From contig NZ_CP109434.1 of NCBI RefSeq assembly GCF_036227105.1, positions 7,040,501-7,104,500 of the forward strand: DNA of 64,000 nucleotides. The letters run 5' to 3'. The stretch comes from Amycolatopsis sp. NBC_01488. GTDB lineage: Bacteria > Actinomycetota > Actinomycetes > Mycobacteriales > Pseudonocardiaceae. Shown in pieces: positions 1 through 8,100 of the stretch. Below the pieces are notes generated by a model. It was not told the origin of the DNA. It was given only the letters and a program-made list of their open reading frames with translations, and searched no databases. Made by a program: the position numbers and the translations under genes. Position 1 is the stretch's first letter; every line of letters begins with the position of its first letter.

Positions 1-1033
1 GCAGCGCGAGGATGTCGCCGACCGTGCCGGTTCCGCGTTCCCCGCGGGCTTCCATGACGAGCACGTCGCCGGGGCCGAGGCTGTCGATCGCGCGTTTCTG
101 CGCGTTGTAGCCGCCGCCGTGCTCCTTGAACAGGTCTTCGCGGTAGGGCAGGTAGCGCAGGGTCCGCGCGCGGCCGGTCAATCGGGTGCCCGGCCGGGTC
201 GAAGTGAGCCCGTCGATCGACACCGCGTCGTACCCGCGCGTGCGCAGCTGTGCGGAAAGCGTTGCAGTGCCGACGGACTCGATGCGTTCCCGGAGTTCCG
301 CGGTCAGTGCGAAGTCCGCTGTGGACGCTCCGTACGCGTCCGCCCGCTGCTGCTCGTCGACGCGGGGGAGTGCGCCGTACGGTCCGAACGGGACGGTGCC
401 CTCGGTGATCGGCGTGACCAGGCGGCCGGTGGTGCGCCCGGCCGCGTCGACCTCGACCTCGACGACGTCGCCGGGGATGGCGACCGACGCGCCCGCGGGC
501 GTGCCGGTCAGGACGACGTCGCCGGCGTCGAGGGTGATCAGCTGGGAGAGGTCGGCGATCAGCCGGCCGAAGCCGAAGAGCAGGTCATCGGTGGTGTCCT
601 CCTGGACCAGCTCGCCGTTGAGCCACGTCCGCAGCCGCAGCCCGGCCGGGTCGACCTCGGCGGCGGGCAGCACCGCGGGGCCGAGCGGGGTGAAGCCGTC
701 GCCGCCCTTCGAGCGCAGGTTGCTGCCCTTGTCGGCGTAGCGCAGGTCGTACACGCCGAAGTCGTTGGCCGCGGTGACCCCGCCGACGTACGACCACCCC
801 GTCTCCGGCGTGACGCGGCGGGCGGTCCGGCCGATGACCAGCGCGATCTCGCCTTCGAAGGCCAGCAGCTCGGTGCCCGCCGGCCGTTCGAGGGCGGCCC
901 CGCTCGCGGCGACGGACGTCGGCGGCTTGAGGAAGTACGACGGCTGCTCCGGGACCCGGCCGCGCTGGGCGGCGCGGGAGCGGTAGTTCAGGTGCAGCGC
1001 GATGATCTTGCCGGGCCGCGCGATGCTGGTCAT
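1..1033 (-). CDS. Fumarylacetoacetate hydrolase / RraA-like fusion protein (3' end cut by window edge)
   Basis: The protein starts MTSIARPGKII at an ATG preceded by an AGGA ribosome site. Its N-terminal two thirds read as a fumarylacetoacetate-hydrolase fold: an acidic FEGEIALVIG segment, AANDFGVYDLRYADKG, and VLTGTPAGASVAIPGD. This fold does metal-dependent hydrolysis, decarboxylation or isomerisation of acyl-pyruvates and homoprotocatechuate-type ring-cleavage products. After about residue 225 the sequence changes to an RraA/aldolase-like domain (TRGYDAVSIDGL, then YNAQKRAIDSLGPGDVLV), which continues past the window edge. It is probably a cytoplasmic enzyme of aromatic-acid catabolism. The fused architecture is known in actinobacteria, but the substrate cannot be told from this fragment. 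No catabolic partner genes are visible to the right. Confidence 0.85.
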   Translation of the reverse strand, partial: MTSIARPGKIIALHLNYRSRAAQRGRVPEQPSYFLKPPTSVAASGAALERPAGTELLAFEGEIALVIGRTARRVTPETGWSYVGGVTAANDFGVYDLRYADKGSNLRSKGGDGFTPLGPAVLPAAEVDPAGLRLRTWLNGELVQEDTTDDLLFGFGRLIADLSQLITLDAGDVVLTGTPAGASVAIPGDVVEVEVDAAGRTTGRLVTPITEGTVPFGPYGALPRVDEQQRADAYGASTADFALTAELRERIESVGTATLSAQLRTRGYDAVSIDGLTSTRPGTRLTGRARTLRYLPYREDLFKEHGGGYNAQKRAIDSLGPGDVLVMEARGERGTGTVGDILAL

Positions 1034-1064
1034 CGGTGGTTCCTGCCTGCCGGTTCGGGAAGGT

Positions 1065-1083
1065 ATCGCAAATAATATACGAT
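1065..1083. promoter_or_regulatory. AT-rich inverted repeat upstream of the FAH/RraA gene
   Basis: ATCG and CGAT arms flank an AT-rich core (CAAATAATATA), about 30 bases before the FAH/RraA start codon. AT-rich stretches are rare in this GC-rich window, so this is the likely promoter and operator region of that gene. The short arms make the operator reading tentative. Confidence 0.35.
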
Positions 1084-1231
1084 CTGCGGCCTGGGGAAAC
1101 CCCTCTCGGTCTCGGTAGTGCAGCCTTGTTGCCGCCGCGGCGCGGCCCCGACGATCTTCGACGGCGAGAGGCTCGGCTGCTGGCGCCCGCCCACCGCGGC
1201 GTGTGATCCTCCTCCGGGGAGGAGGGCGGGG

Positions 1232-3434
1232 ATGGATTCCTTCGGGGCGGGGCTGCGCCGTCTCCGGCGCGCCGCGGGGCTGACGCAGGAAGGGCTCGCC
1301 GAGAAGTCCGGGCTCAGTGCCCAGGCCGTCGGCGCGCTCGAACGCGGGGACCGCCGCTATCCGCACCGCGAAACCCTCGAGCGGCTTGCCGACGCCCTCG
1401 GCCTGACCGGCGACGACCGCGCGGGATTCACCGCCGCGGCCGCCCGGCCCGGGAGCCCGGCGAGCCCGGCGGTCGTCCCGCGCGAGCTGCCCGGCGGGTT
1501 GGCCGTGTTCACCGGCCGGGACGTCGAACTCGAGCGCGTGCTCGGGTTGTTCGGCGAACCGCGCCAGGGCGTCGTGGTCGCCATCGCCGGGATGGCGGGC
1601 GTCGGCAAGACCGCGCTCGCCCCTCGAAGCCGGGCACCGGCTCGCGCGGCGCTTCCCCGACGGCTCGCTGCACCTCGACCTGCGTGGGCACGCGGCCGAT
1701 CCGCCCGACCCGCTGGACCTGCTCGACCGGCTCATCCGCGAGCTCGGGGGCGAGCCGCCGAAGCCGTGGTCGCTCGACGCCGCGTCGGCCCGCTTCCGGA
1801 CGCTGCTCGCGTCGAAGCGCGTGCTGCTCCTGCTCGACAACGCCCGCGATGCCGCGCACGTCGCGCCGCTGCTGCCCGGCGCCGGCGGGTCGGCGGCGAT
1901 CGTCACCAGCCGGGCTGCGCTGACGGAGCTGCCGCAGGCGCACCAGGTCCTGCTCGACGTCTTGCCCGAAGCGGACGCGCTGCGCCTGCTCGCGGCCGAG
2001 ATCGGGGCCGAGCGCGTCGCGGCCGAGCCCACCGCCGCGCGGAAGGTGGCGCGCCTGTGCGGATACCTGCCGCTGGCGCTGCACCTGGTCGGCGCGCGGT
2101 TGGCGACCCGGCCGCGCTGGCCCGTCGACCACCTCGCGCACCGGCTCGACGACGAGCGCCGCCGCCTCGGCGAAACGGGTGTCCGGGCCAGTTTCGCGCT
2201 CGCCGTCGGGGCTTTGGACGACCCGGCGGCCCGTGCGTACCCGCTGCTGTCGCTGCTGGATGTCACGGAGTTGTCGGTGCCCGTCGCGAGCCGCCTGCTC
2301 GACGCGCCGGAACGCGAGACGGAGGAGCTGCTGGAGCGGCTCACCGACGAGCACCTGCTGACCACGCCCGCCCCCGGCTGGTACCGGCTGCACGACCTGC
2401 TCCGGCTGTACGCCCGCGAGCTGGCGCCGCCGGGTGAGCGGGCCGCGGCGATCACCCGGGTCGTCGAGCTGTGCGCGGCGATGGCGTGGCAGAGCATGGC
2501 GCTCGTGTCGGCGGCTTCGCACCGGCACGACTGGGCGGCCGGGCGGTGGGCGGCGGGACCCGCGTCGGCGGCGGAGGTGTTCGCGTGGCTCGACCGGCAC
2601 CAGGCGCACCTCGTCACGGTCGTCCGGCAGGCCGCCGCGACGCCCGGGGTACCGCCCGAGGCGATCGCCGCCGTCGGGCTCGGCCTGTACGAATACCACC
2701 GCGCGCGGGCTCGCTGGCGCGACGCGATCCAGGTCGACGAGGTGGCGTTGCGGCTGGTCGACGGCGTCGACCCGGTCGCGGCCGCGACGCTGCGCAACGA
2801 CCTCGGGGTCGCCGAGGCGGAGCTGGCGAGCGGCGGCGAAGCGGCCGGCTTCCGGCGGTCGCACGCGTTCCTCCGCCGCAGCCTCGCGGAGTGGGAGGCG
2901 ATCGGCGACGAGCGTCAGCTGGCGGGCATCCTCAACAACCTCTGCTTCGTGTACGGCCTCGGCGACGACGTCGACACGGCCATCGACTTCGGCGAGCGGA
3001 GCCTGGCGCTCAACCGGACGCTTGGGCTGCGGTACGTCGAGACGCTCACCCTCGTCAACCTGGCGGTCCTGTACGGCCGCCAAGGAGACCGCTCGCGCGA
3101 GCTGGCGTACGCGACCGAAGCGGTGGCCGTCGGCGAGGAAACCGGCGACGTGCGCGGCATGGCGTACGGCCGGATGCGGATCGGCGTCGTGCACCGGGAG
3201 CTGGGCCGGTTCGCCGTCGCCGTCGAGGAGCTGAGCCGCAGCGCGGACCTCTGGCGCGAGGCCGGGGTCCGGCTGTACGAGGCGATGACGCTGGCCGAGC
3301 TGGGCCGCGCGCACCTGGGCCGGGAGGATCGCGGCAGGGCGCGTGAGGTGCTCACGGAGGCGCTGGAGCTGATGCGGGAGTACGGCGGCGAGGAGCGCGC
3401 GGCCGCGGTGCGAGCGGAGCTGGACCGGTTGTGA
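1232..3434 (+). pseudogene. AfsR-like HTH / NB-ARC / TPR regulator, interrupted by a +1 frameshift
   Basis: The start is the ATG after a strong GGAGGAGGG site. Residues 5-65 form an XRE-type helix-turn-helix (LRRLRRAAGLTQEGLAEKSG). An NB-ARC/STAND NTPase follows, with P-loop GMAGVGKTAL. At 1620-1623 a run of four Cs breaks the frame. Reading it as three Cs restores LALEAGHRLARRFPDGSLHL, and the protein then continues in the new frame to 3434 through the NTPase (LLLLDNARDAAHV, GYLPLALHLVG) and C-terminal TPR-like repeats. Repaired, it is about 733 residues, normal for SARP-less AfsR-type signal-transducing regulators. These bind DNA through the N-terminus and act after nucleotide-dependent assembly. 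As written, only about 130 N-terminal residues are made correctly. Either a recent pseudogene or a homopolymer sequencing error. Confidence 0.85.
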
Positions 3435-3639
3435 CAACAGCGGTCAGGTAGGGCCGGGCCCGGTGGACGGGAGCGCAGCCGATCAGGTCGTCGTGTCGCG
3501 CACAGGCGAAGGCGACGGTGTCGCGGACCCGCTCCACGACAACGACGTGCGTCTGTTCTCCGGCCGCGGCGGCGGGCACCCCGGCGAGGAAGGACGCCGC
3601 GACGAGCGCGGCGAGAAGCATTCTGCAGGCGGCTCTCAC
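3352..3639 (-). CDS. Small secreted protein of unknown function
   Basis: GTG start chosen because GAGAAGGG lies just upstream. The 95-residue product has a basic N-terminus, a hydrophobic stretch (MLLAALVAASFLAGVPAAAA) and an A-A-A cleavage region before GEQTHVVVV, so it is a predicted Sec-exported peptide. The mature part has two cysteines (FACARHDDLIGCAP) that could form one disulphide. The Pro/Arg-rich C-terminus overlaps the 3' end of the convergent AfsR-like gene by about 80 bases, so the true end or the whole call is less certain. I recognise no family. Confidence 0.5.
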   Translation of the reverse strand: MRAACRMLLAALVAASFLAGVPAAAAGEQTHVVVVERVRDTVAFACARHDDLIGCAPVHRARPYLTAVVTTGPAPLAPRPRAPRRRTPASAPAPP

Positions 3640-3738
3640 CGGTGCCCTTCTCGTCGGGAGTGGCGACACGGCCGATCTTCGCGGCGCGCGTCCCGGTGCG
3701 ACAGCGACAACCTCTACGAAGGACCTCTACAAACGCAC

Positions 3739-3800
3739 GGGTGATGCCCGCTCAGTCACGCGTGATGCCTCTTCAGACACGGGTGATGCCCGCTCAGGGT
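3739..3800. repeat. Three tandem copies of a 21-bp repeat (core GTGATGCCCGCTCA)
   Basis: Units begin at 3739, 3760 and 3781. Each contains GTGATGCC, then a GCTCA or CTTCA block, then a junction resembling TCACGCGTGA. The junction is itself palindromic, so adjacent units form a TCACG/CGTGA inverted repeat. The array lies in the gap upstream of corA. The same unit recurs at 54888-54971. Confidence 0.7.
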
Positions 3801-3885
3801 CTCCGCGAGCAAGACGTCGACGAAGTTCCCGCTTCGCCACGAGTTGCGCGGGTGTGGACGCTTCCCCCGCCGGGCACCCGGCAGC

Positions 3886-4857
3886 ATGACCTCAACCCGG
3901 GCCTACCGCGACGGCACGCTGCTCAAGGAAGGCTTCCCCGTCGCGGACGTTTCCGACTTCCTGGCCGAACCGGACACCGCCGTGTGGGTCGACCTCTGTG
4001 AACCGTCCGAAGCAGACCTGACCGAGCTCGCCGGGGAGCTGAACCTGCATCGGCTCGCCGTGGAAGACGCCGTCCAAGAACACCAGCGGCCCAAGCTGGA
4101 CCGCTACGAGGGCCACGCCTTCCTCACGGCCTACGCGGTCCGGTTCGACTCCGCGAGCGACCGCACGACGACCTCCGAGCTCGCCGTCTTCATCACGCCC
4201 CGTGCGCTGGTGACGGTCCGCAAGGACGACGGCTTCGACATCGAGGCCGTCACGCGCCGCTGGGACCAGGCGCCGGACCTGGCGAAGTCCGGGGTGCCCT
4301 TCCTGCTGCACGGCCTGCTCGACCACGTCGTCGACGGCCACTTCGGTGCCGTCCAGGCGCTCGACGAAGAGGTCGAGGAGCTGGAGGACATGGTGTTCGA
4401 CGACCGGCCGGACACCGCGGAGCTGCAGCGGCGCTCGTTCCGGTCGCGCCGGAACGTGACCGCGCTGCGCCGGGTCGTCAGCCCCATGCCCGACGTCGTC
4501 GGCGCGTTGATGCGGCCGGACCTGAAGCTGGCCGACGGCACCACCCGCCCGTACTTCGAGGACGTCCACGACCACGCGCGGCAGGCCGCCGACCACGCCG
4601 AGGCGCTGCGCGAACGCCTCACGACGGTCCGGGAGACCCAGCTGAACCTGCAGAGCGACCGGCTGAACCTGATCATGAAGAAGGTCACCGGGTGGGCGGC
4701 GGTGATCGCGGTGCCCACCGCGGTGACCGGGTTCTACGGCCAGAACGTCCCGTACCCGGGCAACGGCACGACCGGCGGGTTCTGGGTTTCGACGGTCGTG
4801 ATGCTGGTGCTCTCGGTCGGGCTGTACGGGCTCTTCAAGAAGAAGGACTGGCTGTGA
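3886..4857 (+). CDS. corA: CorA-family divalent cation transporter
   Basis: A 323-residue protein starting MTSTRAYRDG. It has the CorA plan: a soluble alpha/beta domain, a long helical region rich in Glu/Asp (LDEEVEELEDMVFDD) and two C-terminal membrane helices. The first helix ends in the family signature loop, and the protein ends with a basic tail (LFKKKDWL). CorA pentamers conduct Mg2+, Co2+ or Ni2+ across the inner membrane. The selectivity motif, usually YGMN, reads YGQN here (G285-Q286-N287). That position lines the pore entrance, so altered ion preference is possible. An upstream in-frame ATG at 3844 exists but would add a non-conserved extension. Confidence 0.92.
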   Translation: MTSTRAYRDGTLLKEGFPVADVSDFLAEPDTAVWVDLCEPSEADLTELAGELNLHRLAVEDAVQEHQRPKLDRYEGHAFLTAYAVRFDSASDRTTTSELAVFITPRALVTVRKDDGFDIEAVTRRWDQAPDLAKSGVPFLLHGLLDHVVDGHFGAVQALDEEVEELEDMVFDDRPDTAELQRRSFRSRRNVTALRRVVSPMPDVVGALMRPDLKLADGTTRPYFEDVHDHARQAADHAEALRERLTTVRETQLNLQSDRLNLIMKKVTGWAAVIAVPTAVTGFYGQNVPYPGNGTTGGFWVSTVVMLVLSVGLYGLFKKKDWL

Positions 4858-5196
4858 CCCCGGGCTCGTCGCACAATTCACTCCACAGTGGAGTGTCCGC
4901 AAGGGAGTGTCCACTGTGGACGCCCAACGGCGGGCACGCCGAGGGGCGGCGACGTGGTCGAGTCCCACGTCACCGGTCCCCGGGACGGCGTTCAGCCGAA
5001 CGGGTCAATGCGGCCGAATGGCCTGGCAGGAAAGGAAAGGCTTGCGAGCACCGCCTGGAGGACGCGCACGGGTACGGGCGCGGCTGGTTGCTCAACCGTT
5101 GCCGCTCAGCATAGTGCAGCTGCACTATGCTGAGCCATCCGGTGGGCACACCGGGACGGCGCCGGGCGCGCCGGCAACCGGAGAAACGGGTGGCGG
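4858..5196. other. Gene-free region with three palindromes
   Basis: No convincing gene lies between corA and the large kinase. It holds CACTCCACAGTGGAGTG (4879-4895, a perfect 8-bp stem around one base), TCCACTGTGGA (4910-4920) and the 32-bp palindrome at 5104-5135. The first may act as corA terminator or as an operator. Short open frames here have no recognisable content. Confidence 0.6.
5104..5135. promoter_or_regulatory. Perfect 32-bp palindrome upstream of the HAMP-repeat kinase
   Basis: The left half is GCTCAGCATAGTGCAG and the right half is its exact reverse complement, with no spacer. It lies 61 bases before the kinase start. No T-run follows and the next gene runs away from it, so an operator for a dimeric or tetrameric regulator is more likely than a terminator. 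Confidence 0.65.
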
Positions 5197-8100
5197 ATGG
5201 GTGGGGCAATGGTCGAGGGGACGCGCCCGGGTGCGGGGGCGGACGCTTCGGGCGTGGGCGAGGCGGGCGAGCAGGAGCTGCGCCGGCTGCTGGCCGGCCT
5301 GACCGCGGTCCGCGACGGCGACTTCGGCATCCGGCTGCCCGGCGGGGCCGACGGCCTGCTGGGTGAGATCGCCACCGTGTTCAACGGCATGGCCGACCAG
5401 CTGTCGCTGTTCACCTCCGAGGTCACCCGCGTCGCGCGGGAGGTCGGCAGCGAGGGCCAGCTCGGCGGCCAGGCGAAGGTCCCCGGCGTGTCCGGCACGT
5501 GGAAGGACCTCACCGACTCGGTGAACGCCATGGCCGGCAACCTCACCACCCAGGTCCGCGACATCGCCCAGGTCGCCACCGCGGTCGCGAAGGGTGATCT
5601 GTCGCAGAAGATCGACGTCGACGCGCGCGGCGAGATCCTGGAGCTGAAGGACACCGTCAACACGATGGTGGACCAGCTGTCGTCGTTCGCGGACGAGGTC
5701 ACCCGGGTGGCGCGCGAGGTCGGCAGCGAAGGCCGCCTCGGCGGGCAGGCGCAGGTGCCCGGCGTCGGCGGCGTCTGGCGCGACCTCACCGACTCGGTGA
5801 ACTTCATGGCCGGGAACCTGACCGACCAGGTCCGCAACGTCGCCCAGGTGACCACCGCGGTGGCGAAGGGTGACCTGTCGCAGAAGATCACCGTCGACGC
5901 CCGGGGCGAGATCCTCGAACTGAAGAGCACGATCAACACGATGGTCGACCAGCTGTCGTCGTTCGCCGACGAAGTGACCCGCGTGGCGCGTGAGGTCGGC
6001 ACCGAGGGCCGGCTGGGCGGTCAGGCCGACGTCAAGGGCGTCTCCGGCACCTGGCGCGACCTCACCGACTCGGTGAACTTCATGGCGGGCAACCTGACCG
6101 ACCAGGTCCGCAACATCGCCCAGGTCGCCACGGCCGTGGCCAAGGGCGACCTGTCCCAGAAGATCAACGTGACCGCCCGCGGCGAGGTCCTGGAGCTGAA
6201 GGACACGCTGAACACGATGGTGGATCAGCTGTCCGCGTTCGCGGACGAGGTCACCCGGGTGGCGCGTGAGGTCGGCACCGAAGGCCGCCTCGGTGGCCAG
6301 GCCGACGTCAAGGGCGTCTCCGGGACGTGGAAGGACCTCACCGAGTCGGTCAACGTCATGGCCGACAACCTCACCGCGCAGGTCCGCTCGATCGCCCAGG
6401 TCACCACGGCCGTCGCACGCGGCGACCTGTCGCAGAAGATCCGGGTCGACGCCCGCGGCGAGATCCTCGAGCTGAAGGACACCATCAACACGATGGTGGA
6501 CCAGCTGTCCGCGTTCGCGGACGAGGTCACCCGCGTCGCCCGGGAGGTGGGTACCGAGGGCAACCTCGGCGGCCAGGCGACCGTCCGCGGCGTCTCCGGG
6601 ACGTGGAAGAACCTCACCGACAACGTCAACGTCATGGCGTCCAACCTGACCGGCCAGGTCCGCTCGATCGCCCAGGTCGCGACGGCCGTCGCGCGCGGCG
6701 ACCTGTCGGGCAAGATCACCGTCGAGGCCAAGGGCGAGGTCGCGGCACTGGCCGACGTGATCAACACGATGGTCGACACGCTGTCGGCGTTCGCGGACGA
6801 AGTCACGCGCGTGGCGCGCGAGGTCGGCACCGAAGGCATGCTCGGCGGCCAGGCCCGCGTGCCGAACGTCGCGGGCACGTGGAAGGACCTCACCGACAAC
6901 GTCAACTCGATGGCGAACAACCTCACCGGGCAGGTCCGCAACATCGCCCAGGTGACCACCGCCGTCGCGCAGGGCGACCTGACGCGCAAGATCGACGTCG
7001 ACGCGCGCGGCGAGATCCTGGAACTCAAGACCACGATCAACACGATGGTCGACCAGCTCTCGGCGTTCGCCGCGGAGGTCACCCGCGTGGCGCGCGAGGT
7101 CGGCAGCGAAGGCCGGCTCGGCGGCCAGGCCGAGGTCGAAGGCGTGTCCGGCACCTGGAAGCGGCTCACCGAGAACGTCAACGAGCTGGCCGGGAACCTC
7201 ACCCGGCAGGTCCGCGCGATCGCCGAGGTGACCAGCGCCGTCGCCGAGGGCGACCTGACCCGCTCGATCACCGTCGACGCCTCCGGCGAGGTCGCCGAGC
7301 TGAAGGACAACATCAACTCGATGGTCGAGTCGCTGCGCGAGACGACGCGGGCGAACCAGGAGCAGGACTGGCTCAAGTCCAACCTGGCCACCATCACCGG
7401 GCTGATGCAGGGCCGGCGCGACCTCGCCGTCGTCGCGGCCGCGGTGATGGACGAGCTCGTCCCGCTGGTCAACGCCCAGTTCGGCGCGTTCTACCTGGCC
7501 GACGACACCGCCGAGGTCCCCGAGCTGCGGCTGGTCGGCGCGTACGGCCACCCCGACGGCGACGGCCCGGCGGTGCGGTTCCGGATCGGGCAGTCCCTCG
7601 TCGGGCAGGCCGCGCGCAGCCGGCGGCCGATCGCGGTCGACGACGTCCCGCCGGGCTACGCCACCATCTCCTCCGGGCTCGGCCGCACCGCGCCGGCCAG
7701 CCTGATCGTGCTGCCGATCGTCGTCGAGGACCAGGTCCTCGGCGTGCTCGAGCTGGCGTCGGTGCACGGTTTCACCGCGGTGCACCGGGCGTTCCTCGAG
7801 CTGCTGATGGAGCAGATCGGCGTCAACGTCAACAGCATCGTCGCCAACGCCCGCACCGACGAGCTGCTCGGCGAGTCCCAGCGGCTCACCGCCGAGCTGC
7901 AGGCCCGTTCGGAGGAACTGCAGGCGCGGCAGGAAGAACTCCAGTCGTCGAACGCCGAGCTGGAGGAGAAGGCGGCGCTGCTGGTCACGCAGAACCGCGA
8001 CATCGAGACGAAGAACCTCGAGATCGAGCAGGCCCGCCAGGAGCTGGAGGCGCGCGCCCACCAGCTGACGCTGGCGTCGAAGTACAAGTCGGAGTTCCTG

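Noticed and set aside
1509..3437. 642-residue minus-strand frame opposite the AfsR-like gene
   Set aside because: Arg/Pro/Gln-rich, no motif, antisense to recognisable NTPase and TPR sequence.
3739..3800. CRISPR array
   Set aside because: Units are 21 bp without unique spacers and there are no cas genes.
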